From Christiangramia portivictoriae DSM 23547 (GTDB taxonomy: Bacteria; Bacteroidota; Bacteroidia; Flavobacteriales; Flavobacteriaceae), in assembly GCF_000423045.1 (NCBI RefSeq), contig NZ_KE383971.1, forward strand, positions 134,092 to 198,091: 64,000 nucleotides of DNA, in the 5' to 3' direction. Made by a program: the position numbers and the translations under genes. The notes beneath the pieces were generated by a model that did not search any database, was not told the DNA's origin, and saw only the letters and a list, made by a program, of their open reading frames with translations. Shown in pieces: positions 21,140-30,995 of the stretch; position 1 is the first letter of the stretch, and every line of letters starts with the position of its first letter.

Positions 21140-22123
21140 GTGAAAAAATTTAAAATCTTAATGCTTGTTCTCACTATTTTTAGCGGTGGAATGATGCATG
21201 CTCAAACAGTACCTGCAGAAGGACAGGAGATTATCGATGATCTTCTATTTATTGCAGATGGATTTGCTACTCCTGCAGCAGAAAGCGCAGCATACCAGGC
21301 GACAGCAAGCTGGTTTACATCAGCCAAAGCACTGGAGCCATGGAAGGTGGATGTTTCCCTGCACGCTAATGCTTTGTTTGTTCCTTCGAGTAAAAAGGAG
21401 TTTACCATAAATAATAATGACTTTACCAATCTTACAATTGCTGGTGGAGGCAACGCGGCTGTAGTTCCAACTGCATTTGGGAGTGATACAGATGTAATGT
21501 TCAATGGAAACTTTCTTGGTCAGGAATTCGCATTTCAGGCTATCGAAGGTATAGACACAGGCGCTTTGATGTATCCTTTTGCTCAGGTTTCGGTAGGATT
21601 GCCTTTGGGCTTTCAGCTGGGGGTTAGAGCTTTGCCGGCCCTGGAGGTAAGTGGATCTGAGTTTAGTACTTATGGCATCGGATTGAAGCACAATTTGAGT
21701 CAGTATTTTGGCAGAAGAAGAACAAGAGATGATGATCTGGAAGTTGCCGCCATTGTTGCGTATGATATTTTTGATGTGAAGTACGAATTTGAGCAAATTT
21801 CAGTACCTAATCTCCTTAATCTTAATTTGATCGATGTAAGTTCCGGAGTTTGGATGGCTGAGGTGATGGCATCCAAGAAATACGAAAACTTTGAAATCTT
21901 TGGAGCACTTGGTGTGGCACAATCAGACTTTGAATATGAATTTGGAGGCAGCGGTCTGGCACTGGATCTGGTCAATAACGAGATTTCAAGGCTTAATGAT
22001 TCACAGGCTCAGTTTAAAGGAGATATTGGTTTTAATCTATATTTCAACAGTTTCAAAGTGAGTACCATGGCTACTGCCGGAAAGTTTGTAAATCTGAACG
22101 TTGGATTACACTTCCTGCTTTAG
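21140..22123 (+). CDS. DUF6588-like exported beta-barrel protein
   Basis: A 327-residue protein starting at GTG, with a Sec signal (MKKFKILMLVLTIFSGGMMHA, then QTVP). The mature region alternates short hydrophobic and aromatic strands, and its last residues (LNVGLHFLL) resemble the terminal strand of an outer-membrane beta barrel. It contains a basic/acidic RRRTRDDD loop. From memory this resembles DUF6588 proteins of Bacteroidota; I am not certain. It stands alone, with a terminator before it and mdh after it, so the function is unknown. Confidence 0.65.
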   Translation: MKKFKILMLVLTIFSGGMMHAQTVPAEGQEIIDDLLFIADGFATPAAESAAYQATASWFTSAKALEPWKVDVSLHANALFVPSSKKEFTINNNDFTNLTIAGGGNAAVVPTAFGSDTDVMFNGNFLGQEFAFQAIEGIDTGALMYPFAQVSVGLPLGFQLGVRALPALEVSGSEFSTYGIGLKHNLSQYFGRRRTRDDDLEVAAIVAYDIFDVKYEFEQISVPNLLNLNLIDVSSGVWMAEVMASKKYENFEIFGALGVAQSDFEYEFGGSGLALDLVNNEISRLNDSQAQFKGDIGFNLYFNSFKVSTMATAGKFVNLNVGLHFLL

Positions 22124-22217
22124 GCTGAAACTGATTTAACCATTCCTTATTATTAAAACTGCATCGTAATTCGTAATTTCGCAGTCGATATTAATAGAAA
22201 TTAAATATAATTTTAAC

Positions 22218-23144
22218 ATGAAAGTTACCATAGTAGGAGCAGGTGCAGTTGGTGCCAGTTGTGCAGAGTATGTAGCCATAAAAAATTTCGCTTCAGAAGT
22301 AGTATTGCTTGATATTAAAGAAGGATACGCTGAAGGAAAAGCCATGGATTTAATGCAAACGGCAACACTTAACGGTTTCGATACCAAGATTAGTGGAAGT
22401 ACAAATGATTACTCTAAGACTGCAAATAGCGACGTAGCAGTTATAACTAGTGGAATTCCTCGTAAGCCAGGAATGACCAGAGAAGAGTTGATCGGGATCA
22501 ATGCAGGAATCGTAAAAGAAGTATCTGCGAATTTGATCAAGCATTCTCCAGATGTAACCCTAATCGTGGTTAGTAATCCAATGGACACCATGACTTACCT
22601 GGTTCATAAAACTACGGGACTTCCAAAGAATAAGATCATTGGAATGGGTGGAGCATTAGACAGCGCTCGTTTTAAGTATAGGTTAAGTGAAGCCCTGGAA
22701 TGCCCTCCGTCTGATGTTGACGGGATGGTAATTGGTGGACACAGCGATACTGGAATGGTGCCATTAACTCGCTTGGCTACAAGAAATTCTGTGCCTGTAT
22801 CAGCATTTCTGGAATCAGATCGTCTTGACCAGGTTTCAGAAGATACAAAGGTTGGTGGAGCTACATTGACCAAGCTGCTGGGAACCAGTGCATGGTATGC
22901 GCCAGGTGCTGCAGTATCTGGACTTGTACAGGCAATCGCTTGTGATCAAAAGAAAATGTTCCCATGTTCTGCATTGCTGGAAGGTGAGTATGGATTAAGC
23001 GATCTTTGTATTGGTGTGCCTGTTATTTTAGGTAAGAACGGTATCGAAAAAATCGTTGAGATCGAGCTTAATGATGCTGAGAAAAATAAGATGAAAGAAA
23101 GTGCCGAAGGAGTGAAAAAGACCAACGGATTGCTAGACGTTTAA
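22218..23144 (+). CDS. mdh: Malate dehydrogenase
   Basis: TCA-cycle NAD-dependent oxidation of malate to oxaloacetate. The Rossmann motif is VGAGAVGASCAEY. The substrate loop GIPRKPGMTREEL carries the Arg pattern of malate-specific enzymes. VSNPMDTMTYL and the catalytic His in VIGGHSDTGMVPL are present. The 308 residues fit the LDH-like MDH group used by Bacteroidota. A TAATTTCG 36 bases before the ATG is one mismatch from the -7 consensus. It is followed by a strong terminator. Confidence 0.95.
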   Translation: MKVTIVGAGAVGASCAEYVAIKNFASEVVLLDIKEGYAEGKAMDLMQTATLNGFDTKISGSTNDYSKTANSDVAVITSGIPRKPGMTREELIGINAGIVKEVSANLIKHSPDVTLIVVSNPMDTMTYLVHKTTGLPKNKIIGMGGALDSARFKYRLSEALECPPSDVDGMVIGGHSDTGMVPLTRLATRNSVPVSAFLESDRLDQVSEDTKVGGATLTKLLGTSAWYAPGAAVSGLVQAIACDQKKMFPCSALLEGEYGLSDLCIGVPVILGKNGIEKIVEIELNDAEKNKMKESAEGVKKTNGLLDV

Positions 23145-23174
23145 GTCTGTAATAAATTTTTCTGACTATACGCT

Positions 23175-23200
23175 AAAGCCACATTTTATGTGGCTTTTTT
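23175..23200 (+). terminator. Terminator after mdh
   Basis: The stem AAAGCCACA / TGTGGCTTT with a 5-base loop is followed by T residues. Confidence 0.9.
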
Positions 23201-23237
23201 GATGCTTTTAAAAGTTAAAATTATCCAAAAAAAAATA

Positions 23238-23268
23238 TTGGGATTTGAATTATGAAGTCCTATATTTG
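23238..23268 (+). promoter_or_regulatory. Promoter for secDF
   Basis: TTG at 23238-23240 and TATATTTG at 23261-23268, 20 bp apart, match the Bacteroidota -33/-7 pattern. The secDF ATG is 43 bases downstream. Confidence 0.65.
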
Positions 23269-23311
23269 TCCGTTTTTAAAATAGACCTAATAATCAATAA
23301 TTTGAGGAATA

Positions 23312-26300
23312 ATGCAGAATAAAGGACTGATTAAAGTTTTTGCAATTTTGTTTGGGCTGGTATGTTTGTACCAGTTGTCATTTACTTTTTTGACAAACAA
23401 CGTTGAGAGTGATGCTGAAGAATTTGCCATACAGAAAGTAGGCGAGGATGTAGAAAACTACTCAGAACTTCGTGACCAGGCAGAAGCAAGATATCTTGAT
23501 TCTATTGGAGACAATGAAATTATTGCCGGGATCACTTATGATTCAGCGAAAGACAAAGAACTGAACAAAGGATTGGACCTTAAAGGAGGTATCAATGTGA
23601 TTCTTCAAATTTCGGTTAGAGATATTTTAAGCGGACTGGCGAATGACTCTCAGGATCCGGCATTCAGAAAGGCTATTGCTGAAGCAGATGCTGCTCAAAC
23701 TGATAGCCAGGAAAATTATGTAGATCTTTTCTTCGAGGCTTTCAATAACATCCCAAATGCTAAGCTTGCATCTCCTGATGTATTTGCCAACAAAGCATTA
23801 AGCAGCGAAATCAATTTCAACATGAGCAATGAAGAAGTTGAGCCAATCATAAGACAGAAAATTGACGAATCCATTACTTCAGCTTTTGAAGTATTAAGAA
23901 AGCGTATCGATAAGTTTGGTGTAACTCAGCCAAACATTCAGCGTTTAGGAAATTCAGGAAGAATCCTTGTTGAATTACCAGGAGCTAAAGATATCAGCAG
24001 GGTGAAGAATTTGCTGCAGTCTACTGCACAACTTGAATTCTGGCATACTTATAAAAGTAACGAGCTAGGTGGATTCCTGGTTCAGGCGAACAACCGTCTT
24101 GCTGAAATGAAAAAGTCTGAGGAGGTTACTTCCGAAGAAGAAATAGATTCATCAGCAACTTCAGGAGATAATGAGATCGATGATCTGCTAGCTGATGCTG
24201 AAGACAGTACCAGCGTTGAAACAGGAAATAACCCGTTGTTTGATCTAATGGCTTCTCCAGGTTTTCAGGGTGGGCCAGTTCTTGCGAACTTCAATGTTCA
24301 GGATACTGCGCAGGTAATGGATTACCTTCAAATGCCGCAGGTAAGATCATTACTTCCTTCAGAAATGCGTTATGCTAAATTTGTTTGGGGTGTTGCAGAT
24401 GAGGATACAGAGACTGCTGCATTATATGCATTAAAAGGTAATCGTAACATGGAGCCACCACTTAGTGGAGGTGTGATCACAGATGCACAGCAAACTTACG
24501 ATCAATTAGGACGTATCGCAGTAAGCATGCAAATGGATGGAACCGGAGCTAAGATCTGGGAAAACATGACAGGTAAAGCTTCTGCTGAACAAAGCCAGAT
24601 CGCGATTGTTCTTGATAACATCGTATATTCTGCACCTGGTGTTTCTACCGGTGCGATTGCTGGAGGTAGAAGTGAGATCACTGGTGATTTCACCATTACT
24701 GAAGGTCAGGATTTAGCTAACGTACTTAGAGCGGGTAAATTACCAGCTTCTGCAGATATTATTCAGAGTGAGGTTGTAGGTCCCTCTCTTGGTCAGGAAG
24801 CGATCGACAGTGGTATAATGTCATTTGGTATCGCACTTATCCTGGTATTACTTTGGATGATCCTTTATTATGGTAAAGCAGGGGTTTATGCAGATATCGC
24901 CCTTATTGTAAACATCTTATTCATCTTTGGAATTCTTGCCGGACTTGGAGCTGTCCTAACACTGCCTGGTATCGCCGGTATTGTGTTGACTATTGGTATG
25001 TCTGTAGATGCGAACGTGCTTATCTTTGAACGTATCAAGGAAGAACTTGCAAAAGGTAAAACTCAAAAGGAAGCCATTGCCGATGGATTTAGAAATGCAT
25101 TGTCTTCTATTCTTGATGCCAATATCACTACTGGTCTTACAGGTCTTATCTTATTCTTATTAGGAACTGGTCCTATCAAAGGTTTTGCAACTACCTTATT
25201 AATTGGTATTGCTACCTCTTTATTTACAGCAATCTTTATTACCAGATTGTTTATTGACGGATATGGAACGAGAGGTAAATCTTTGGATTTCGCAACTTCC
25301 ATGACCAAGAATCTTTTCACGAACATGAATATCGACTTTCTTAAGAAGAGAAAGATCGCTTATATCGTGTCGGGAATATTTATTGTGGTTAGTTTAGGTT
25401 CATTGTTTACGCAGGGTCTTAACGAAGGAGTAGATTTTGTTGGAGGAAGAACTTATACGGTGAGATTTGCGGAGGATGTAAATCCTACGGCTGTAGAAAA
25501 GGATCTTGCTCAAGTATTTGGAAGTGCAGAAGCTAAAACTTTTGGTCCGGATAATCAGCTAAAGATCACTACGAAATATAAAGTGGACCAGGAAGGTGCA
25601 GAAGTGGATGAAGAGATCCAGAGATCTCTATTTGACGCGCTTGGATCTTATCTGCCAGCAGATATCTCTTACGAACAGTTCGTAGATGGAGCAGACGATA
25701 AGGAAGTTGGTGTAATGCAATCTATGAAAGTAGGTGCGACTATTGCAGATGATATCAAGAACGCTTCATTCTGGGCGGTATTAGGATCTTTGATCGTGGT
25801 ATTCCTTTATATCTTATTAAGATTTAGAAAATGGCAATTCAGTTTAGGTGCGGTGACTGCAGTATTTCACGATGTGTTGGTAGTACTGGGAATCTTCTCC
25901 TTACTATACAAAGTGATGCCGTTCAACATGGAAATTGATCAGGCTTTTATAGCGGCAATCTTAACCGTAATTGGTTACTCCCTGAATGATACCGTGGTAG
26001 TGTTCGATAGAATTCGTGAATTTGTAAATGAGCATTCTACATGGCCATTAGGAAAGACTGTGAATGCAGCACTTAACAGTACATTGAGCAGAACTCTAAA
26101 CACCTCGCTTACTACATTGGTTGTACTCCTTGCAATCTTTATCTTTGGTGGAGAAAGCATTCGAGGGTTTATGTTCGCATTGATTATTGGTGTGATCGTA
26201 GGTACTTATTCTTCGCTTTTCATTGCCACTCCGGTCATGTTCGATAGCGTAAAGAAAAAGTCCTCTTTAGAGTCTAAGAAAAAGCCAGTTGCTGAAGAGG

Positions 26301-26314
26301 CGACAACGGTTTAA
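23312..26314 (+). CDS. secDF: Fused protein translocase subunit SecDF
   Basis: Proton-driven accessory of the Sec translocon that pulls exported proteins into the periplasm. One 1000-residue chain holds the SecD half and the SecF half. SecD shows the first TM, GLDLKGGINVILQI, a large periplasmic P1 region with an acidic Ser-rich insertion around residues 265-305, and GIVLTIGMSVDANVLIFERIKEEL. SecF shows EGVDFVGGRTYTVRF, AAILTVIGYSLNDTVVVFDRIRE and SRTLNTSLTT. Twelve membrane segments are expected. Fusion is usual in Bacteroidota and Bacillus. A terminator follows. Confidence 0.97.
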   Translation: MQNKGLIKVFAILFGLVCLYQLSFTFLTNNVESDAEEFAIQKVGEDVENYSELRDQAEARYLDSIGDNEIIAGITYDSAKDKELNKGLDLKGGINVILQISVRDILSGLANDSQDPAFRKAIAEADAAQTDSQENYVDLFFEAFNNIPNAKLASPDVFANKALSSEINFNMSNEEVEPIIRQKIDESITSAFEVLRKRIDKFGVTQPNIQRLGNSGRILVELPGAKDISRVKNLLQSTAQLEFWHTYKSNELGGFLVQANNRLAEMKKSEEVTSEEEIDSSATSGDNEIDDLLADAEDSTSVETGNNPLFDLMASPGFQGGPVLANFNVQDTAQVMDYLQMPQVRSLLPSEMRYAKFVWGVADEDTETAALYALKGNRNMEPPLSGGVITDAQQTYDQLGRIAVSMQMDGTGAKIWENMTGKASAEQSQIAIVLDNIVYSAPGVSTGAIAGGRSEITGDFTITEGQDLANVLRAGKLPASADIIQSEVVGPSLGQEAIDSGIMSFGIALILVLLWMILYYGKAGVYADIALIVNILFIFGILAGLGAVLTLPGIAGIVLTIGMSVDANVLIFERIKEELAKGKTQKEAIADGFRNALSSILDANITTGLTGLILFLLGTGPIKGFATTLLIGIATSLFTAIFITRLFIDGYGTRGKSLDFATSMTKNLFTNMNIDFLKKRKIAYIVSGIFIVVSLGSLFTQGLNEGVDFVGGRTYTVRFAEDVNPTAVEKDLAQVFGSAEAKTFGPDNQLKITTKYKVDQEGAEVDEEIQRSLFDALGSYLPADISYEQFVDGADDKEVGVMQSMKVGATIADDIKNASFWAVLGSLIVVFLYILLRFRKWQFSLGAVTAVFHDVLVVLGIFSLLYKVMPFNMEIDQAFIAAILTVIGYSLNDTVVVFDRIREFVNEHSTWPLGKTVNAALNSTLSRTLNTSLTTLVVLLAIFIFGGESIRGFMFALIIGVIVGTYSSLFIATPVMFDSVKKKSSLESKKKPVAEEATTV

Positions 26315-26335
26315 AAACTAATATTTTTTGTATTT

Positions 26336-26364
26336 AAAAGGCTTCCAATTTGGAAGCCTTTTTT
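26336..26364 (+). terminator. Terminator after secDF
   Basis: The near-perfect stem AAAAGGCTTCCA / TGGAAGCCTTTT runs into TT. Its 3' arm resembles the start of the 25-bp tandem repeat that follows. Confidence 0.88.
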
Positions 26365-26435
26365 GTTCAGAATCACTGCGGAAGCTTTTGTTCAGAATCA
26401 CTGCGGAAGCTTTTGTTCAGGATTTCTCCGGAATT
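26361..26435. repeat. Three tandem 25-bp repeats
   Basis: Units lie at 26361-26385, 26386-26410 and 26411-26435. The first two are identical (TTTTGTTCAGAATCACTGCG then GAAGC). The third keeps the first ten bases and then diverges. There are no spacers. The units begin inside the T run of the secDF terminator and echo its GGAAGC-T-run-GTTCAG arm, so they may have arisen by local duplication there. Confidence 0.9.
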
Positions 26436-27051
26436 TTTTGGATTCATAGAATTACCCATAATTTCAGTTTATATATGATCCAAACTGAAGACGTTTTAGA
26501 GCAGAATAGCTTAAAGCTATTCCGAATGAAGCAGTCTGTCGTGGCACTGTCCAATCCTCGGAAATCTGAAGCTTAAGAATTCTTTAGTTCAAATTATGTG
26601 AGTTCTGTATCGTCATACGTGAATTAATCAAAAGTTCTAAAGATCGGCTTACTGCTAGCCTTGAGTCGGCAATTAAGATTTATCCACGTTTGGTTTTCGG
26701 ACAATAAGATATTTCAGTTCAGGTCAATTGCTAAGTATACGGAAACCTGCATAGGGCCTAGTAAAGACTGCAAAGAGCGCTAGCCTTGCATTTGAAGTGC
26801 ATTATATTCCGAATTATCATTAATTCAGTCGTATCAATCAGAAGAAATCAAAAAGCAAAGATTGAAATTCAGGGGGGCAATGAGATTTAAATAATTCCTG
26901 AAAATTTAGCTTTGCTGAGGAATGTTCAGAATGCCAGTAGAGAAGCTATAAATTTTAACTGCTGGGATACTGCCAACTATAGATACATGCGTTAGCATTT
27001 GCCGATACCTGAAATGATAAATTCAAGAATTAGTTTATCATATTTAAAGCA
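26436..27051. other. Gene-free region with inverted repeats
   Basis: With the preceding repeats this gives about 740 bp without a credible gene. I see four inverted repeats. TTCAGTTT (26463-26470) pairs with AAACTGAA (26482-26489). GAATAGCTT / AAGCTATTC spans 26504-26522 with a one-base centre. ATTCCT (26894) pairs with AGGAAT (26918). ATGATAAA (27014-27021) pairs with TTTATCAT (27034-27041) and could be a weak terminator for the DUF192 gene. The ten-base word GCTAGCCTTG occurs near 26654 and again at 26779. Open frames here are short and resemble nothing I know. Confidence 0.6.
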
Positions 27052-27549
27052 TTACTCTTTTGCTAAGCTGAAAGTACTGATTGAATCGATATTCCACTCT
27101 TCAGCCAGTCCAGCATTGATTTCCAGTACAAATTGTGCAGGTCCCTCTGAAGGTAAGCTCGTTTCATCTCGTGGTGTTGCATTCTTTTGAATGCTTACTA
27201 ACGTACTGTCTGCATCGTAATAAAGAATATCCAACGGGATATAGGTGTTTTTCATATAGTAATTGCGAATCCGTTCGTTCTCGTAAACAAACAACATGCC
27301 CTGCTCGTTTCCCAGGCTTTCCCTGTACATAAGCCCAGTTTGTCTTTCATAATCGGTTTCGGCAAGTTCCACGTCAATCTTTCGAAGTGTATCACCATTC
27401 GAATTTTTCAGGTATAATTCAGCTTCTTTATTAAAAATGATTGGTTCGGTTTCGATAGATTCCTCCTTTTCCGTAGTATTATCGCAGGAACTAAAACCAA
27501 AGCCGAGTGTAATTATGAGTAAACCAGTACGAAACAATTCCATTTTCAT
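27052..27549 (-). CDS. DUF192 domain lipoprotein
   Basis: A 165-residue SPII lipoprotein: signal MKMELFRTGLLIITLGFGFSSC with Cys at about 22, then an acidic linker (EKEESIETE). The mature part matches the DUF192 fold. LAETDYERQTGLMYRESLG is the family signature and MKNTYIPLDILY follows. The role of this small periplasmic domain is unknown. It lies 3 bp downstream of lgt on the same strand, fitting as Lgt would lipidate this protein. Confidence 0.88.
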   Translation of the reverse strand: MKMELFRTGLLIITLGFGFSSCDNTTEKEESIETEPIIFNKEAELYLKNSNGDTLRKIDVELAETDYERQTGLMYRESLGNEQGMLFVYENERIRNYYMKNTYIPLDILYYDADSTLVSIQKNATPRDETSLPSEGPAQFVLEINAGLAEEWNIDSISTFSLAKE

Positions 27550-27552
27550 GAC

Positions 27553-28365
27553 CTATTTTTTGGCTGGACGATACATGAAGTAAAGTCCGGCAATTACAAA
27601 TGGGATACTTAACCATTGCCCTGTATTCAATAACCAGTTGGCGCGTTCACCAACTTGTGGTTCTTTTACGAACTCTACAAAGAATCTTACGGTCCATAGC
27701 AGTACCAGGAAGAGACCGAAAATATAACCAAGCTTCAAACGCTTCTCAGTTTTCCAGTAAATAAACCAGAGAATCAGAAATATGAGGAGGTAACAACCAG
27801 ACTCATAAAGTTGAGCGGGATGTCTGGCGAAATCTTCTCCAAGTTTTTCGAATACAACCCCATAATCTGTGCCGGTTGGCTTTCCTGTAATTTCAGAATT
27901 GATAAAGTTTCCAATTCTAACAAAAATAGCTCCACTGGCAACAGGAATTACGATCCTGTCCAGAATCCATAATACGGGTTTTTTAAGTACTCTTTTTGCA
28001 TACAAATACATCGCTACGATAATTCCTATCGCCGCGCCATGACTCGCAAGTCCTCTGAATCCTGTAAACTTAAATTCAGGTTCAAATCTTACCGGAAGAA
28101 AAATTTCCAGCAGGTTATTCTGAAAATATTCCCAGTCGTAGAATAGCACATGCCCCAATCTGGCACCTATCAAGGTGGCTAGTACGGTATAAATAAACAA
28201 CGAATCCAGTTTCTCTATATCTATACCCTCACGAACATAGATCTTTTTCATTATGTACCAGCCAAGCGTAAAAGCGATGATGAACATGACACTATAATAG
28301 TGCAGATTGAAAAAGCCCAGATCCAGTCCTTCCGATGGATTCCAGTGTATAGCATTAAATAACAT
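27553..28365 (-). CDS. lgt: Prolipoprotein diacylglyceryl transferase
   Basis: Polytopic inner-membrane enzyme that attaches diacylglycerol to the lipobox Cys of preprolipoproteins. Seven membrane helices are expected in 270 residues. Key motifs are RGLASHGAAIG, equivalent to the catalytic-His loop of E. coli Lgt, and the Lgt signature RIGNFINSEITGKPTG. HPAQLYES is also conserved. Many substrates are encoded in this window. It lies 44 bp downstream of yidD in the folE-cysS-yidD-lgt-DUF192 run. Confidence 0.96.
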   Translation of the reverse strand: MLFNAIHWNPSEGLDLGFFNLHYYSVMFIIAFTLGWYIMKKIYVREGIDIEKLDSLFIYTVLATLIGARLGHVLFYDWEYFQNNLLEIFLPVRFEPEFKFTGFRGLASHGAAIGIIVAMYLYAKRVLKKPVLWILDRIVIPVASGAIFVRIGNFINSEITGKPTGTDYGVVFEKLGEDFARHPAQLYESGCYLLIFLILWFIYWKTEKRLKLGYIFGLFLVLLWTVRFFVEFVKEPQVGERANWLLNTGQWLSIPFVIAGLYFMYRPAKK

Positions 28366-28409
28366 AAAGATTAATTTGAATAGCGGTAAATATACATATT
28401 TGAAGATTC

Positions 28410-28658
28410 TTAACCTTCTTTCGAATGGGATTTTGGCGGTACGGGATCATAACCATGGCCACCCCATGGATTACAGCTAAAAATCCTCTTCAAGGCCAGC
28501 CAGCCTCCTTTAATTGGGCCATGTGTTTCTATGGCCGTAACAGCATACGTGGAACAGGAAGGAGTATATCTACAGGTAGCCGGTGTTAATGGAGAAATAA
28601 CAGCCTTGTAGAATTTGACCAGTGCGATCAAAAACGAAGACAATGCCTGGCGTAACAT
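28410..28658 (-). CDS. yidD: Membrane protein insertion efficiency factor YidD
   Basis: Small membrane-associated protein thought to help YidC-dependent insertion. The signature [25 protein letters not shown] with its cysteines, and [15 protein letters not shown] near the end, are diagnostic. I start it at the ATG at 28658, directly after the cysS stop (82 residues, MLRQALSSF). A longer frame opening at 28694 would overlap cysS and add residues atypical for the family. Confidence 0.93.
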   Translation of the reverse strand: MLRQALSSFLIALVKFYKAVISPLTPATCRYTPSCSTYAVTAIETHGPIKGGWLALKRIFSCNPWGGHGYDPVPPKSHSKEG

Positions 28659-28659
28659 G

Positions 28660-30147
28660 TTAATTAAGACTAAATGTAGTGCCTTCTTTCCCATCCTTCA
28701 GCTGAATGCCCATATCCAGTAACTGATCCCTTATCTGGTCGCTTAAAGCAAAATTCTTGTTTGCACGGGCTTCAGCTCTAAGCTGGATAAGTAATTCGAT
28801 CGTACCACTGAGTTTGTCGGCATCTGTATCAGCTTCAGAAGTCATATCACTTAGCCCCAGAATATCAAACATAAAGGCTTTCATACTGTCCTTTAATTCT
28901 TTCCTGTCTTCCGAAGAAATACTTACTGATCCTTCTTTAATATTGTTGATTATTTTAACAATATCAAATAATTTCGCGATCACAATAGGACTATTGAAAT
29001 CATCATTCATGGCGTCGTAGCAGGACTGTTTCCAAGATAAAAGATCAAAATCTGTTTTATCTGAAGTTTGAATTTCATCCAGGCTATGGTAAGCATCCAT
29101 CAACCTGTTGAAGCCTTTCTCACTACCCATAAGAGCATCACTGCTAAAATCGAGGATGCTGCGATAATGTGCCTGCAGGATGAAAAACCGAACCACGTTT
29201 GGGCTAAAGGCTTTCGTTAACACATCATTCTGTCCACTAAAGATTTGTTCTGGCAAAATAAAATTACCAGTGCTTTTCGCCATCTTTTTCCCGTTGAGGG
29301 TCAGCATATTGGCATGTAACCAGTAATTTACCGGAGACTTTCCACTGGCTGCTTCTCCCTGAGCGATTTCGCATTCATGGTGTGGGAATTTAAGATCCAT
29401 TCCACCGCCGTGAATATCGAATTCTTCTCCTAAATACTTCGTACTCATCACGGTACATTCAAGATGCCATCCGGGAAATCCATCGCTCCATGGTGACGGC
29501 CAGCGCATAATGTGTTGCGGTTCAGCTTTTTTCCATAAAGCAAAATCCTGAGGACTTCGTTTGTCACTTTGAGCAGCAAGTTCACGCGTATTTGCGATCA
29601 TGTCTTCAATCGCTCTACCGCTTAGTTTCCCGTACTGATGATCTTTATTGAATTTGATCACGTCAAAATAGACCGATCCATTTGCTTCATAAGCGTAGCC
29701 ATTTTCAAGAATCGTCTTAATGATCTCTATTTGCTCCACGATATGTCCCGTTGCAGTAGGTTCAATACTAGGAGGAAGATTATTGAATTTCTGAAGAATA
29801 TTGTGAAAATCGACAGTGTACTTTTGGACTACTTCCATAGGTTCGATCTGTTCCAATCTGGCTTTTTTTGCGATGCGATCTTCACCACTGCTATCGGCTT
29901 CATTTTCCAGATGGCCGGCATCGGTAATATTTCTTACATAGCGCACCTTGTAACCTAAATGCTTTAAATACCTGAAAACAAGATCAAAAGAGATGAAAGT
30001 TCTGCAGTTCCCTAAATGTACATTGCTGTAAACGGTAGGACCGCAAACATACATTCCAACATTACCTTCGTTGATAGGAGTGAAAATCTCTTTTTCACCG
30101 CTCATAGAATTATAGAGTCTAAGGTTTTGTTCCTGGTATAGCGCCAT
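28660..30147 (-). CDS. cysS: Cysteinyl-tRNA synthetase
   Basis: Class I aminoacyl-tRNA synthetase charging tRNA-Cys. The HIGH-type motif is NVHLGNCRT, preceded by the zinc Cys in YVCGPTVY. Other zinc ligands are in WHLECTVMS and [12 protein letters not shown]. The KMSKS-type loop is KMAKSTGNF. The C-terminal DALR-like region has [19 protein letters not shown]. At 495 residues it is slightly longer than the E. coli enzyme. It lies 17 bp downstream of folE. Confidence 0.97.
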   Translation of the reverse strand: MALYQEQNLRLYNSMSGEKEIFTPINEGNVGMYVCGPTVYSNVHLGNCRTFISFDLVFRYLKHLGYKVRYVRNITDAGHLENEADSSGEDRIAKKARLEQIEPMEVVQKYTVDFHNILQKFNNLPPSIEPTATGHIVEQIEIIKTILENGYAYEANGSVYFDVIKFNKDHQYGKLSGRAIEDMIANTRELAAQSDKRSPQDFALWKKAEPQHIMRWPSPWSDGFPGWHLECTVMSTKYLGEEFDIHGGGMDLKFPHHECEIAQGEAASGKSPVNYWLHANMLTLNGKKMAKSTGNFILPEQIFSGQNDVLTKAFSPNVVRFFILQAHYRSILDFSSDALMGSEKGFNRLMDAYHSLDEIQTSDKTDFDLLSWKQSCYDAMNDDFNSPIVIAKLFDIVKIINNIKEGSVSISSEDRKELKDSMKAFMFDILGLSDMTSEADTDADKLSGTIELLIQLRAEARANKNFALSDQIRDQLLDMGIQLKDGKEGTTFSLN

Positions 30148-30164
30148 GAAGAAAAGTTTTATGC

Positions 30165-30842
30165 TTAGAAAGAAGTATCTAATTTAATATAATCGAGAAA
30201 TTCCCTGCGAACCTCTTTTTGTTTAAAAGCTCCACCAAACTCGCTGGTAACAGTGCTGCTTTCGATATCTCGAATACCACGGCTGTTCACACAGAGATGT
30301 TTCGCATCAATCACACACGCAACATCTGGTGTCCCGAGTGCATTCTGTAATTCCTGAACGATCTGCATCGTCATCCTTTCCTGAACCTGCGGTCTTTTAG
30401 CGTAATAGTCTACGATTCTATTCATTTTGGAGAGACCAATCACCGTACCGTTTGAAATATAAGCAACATGAGCTTTTCCCACGATAGGTAATAAATGATG
30501 TTCGCAAGTAGAGTAAACAGTAATATTCTTTTCTACAAGCATTTCTCCATACTTGTATTTATTCTCAAATACAGAAGCTTTAGGTTTGCGCTTTGGATGT
30601 AATCCTGAAAATATCTCGTTCACAAACATTTTTGCCACTCGTTGCGGAGTTCCTTTGATGCTGTCATCTTCCAGGTCCAAGCCAAGAGTGTCAAGAATAT
30701 TTCTTACATCCTTTTTGATGAGTTCGATCTTTTCATCGTCGCTAACTTCGAAGGCGTCATCTCTTATTGGATTTACAGCGCTGCTGCCAGCGTGTGCATC
30801 ACCCATTTCATCTATATCGTTCAAAATTTTATCTACTTTCAT
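30165..30842 (-). CDS. folE: GTP cyclohydrolase I
   Basis: Converts GTP to 7,8-dihydroneopterin triphosphate, the entry to folate and to the deazapurine precursors used by QueE. Zinc ligands are expected in [12 protein letters not shown] and [34 protein letters not shown] is the classic signature. The first 40 residues are a poorly conserved acidic extension. The 225-residue length is normal. Its minus-strand promoter region shows TATCTTTG about 40 bases upstream. Confidence 0.97.
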   Translation of the reverse strand: MKVDKILNDIDEMGDAHAGSSAVNPIRDDAFEVSDDEKIELIKKDVRNILDTLGLDLEDDSIKGTPQRVAKMFVNEIFSGLHPKRKPKASVFENKYKYGEMLVEKNITVYSTCEHHLLPIVGKAHVAYISNGTVIGLSKMNRIVDYYAKRPQVQERMTMQIVQELQNALGTPDVACVIDAKHLCVNSRGIRDIESSTVTSEFGGAFKQKEVRREFLDYIKLDTSF

Positions 30843-30882
30843 GCGTTTTGCAATAATAGTCGGTCAAAACTGTTTTGGCTTG

Positions 30883-30890
30883 CAAAGATA
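30883..30890 (-). promoter_or_regulatory. Promoter -7 element for folE
   Basis: On the minus strand the bases read TATCTTTG, an exact TAnnTTTG match, about 40 bases before the folE start. I see no well-placed -33 TTG. Confidence 0.5.
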
Positions 30891-30995
30891 CATAATTTAT
30901 AAGGTTTACAGAATGCGCAAAATCAAATGAACCTGAGAGATTGTTTGCTCATATTTTCATATTTTGCGCTAGTTTGGTTGAGGCATCCCAAAGGT

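Noticed and set aside
26361-26435. CRISPR array
   Set aside because: The 25-bp units are directly adjacent, with no spacers, and no cas genes are present.
26328-26576. 82-codon open frame after secDF
   Set aside because: It runs through the terminator hairpin and the tandem repeats, has no start context or family resemblance, and is unlikely to be a gene.
27014-27041. Strong terminator for the DUF192 gene
   Set aside because: The 8-bp arms are perfect but AT-only apart from one G-C pair per arm, and no T run follows on the minus strand; it is kept only as a weak possibility.
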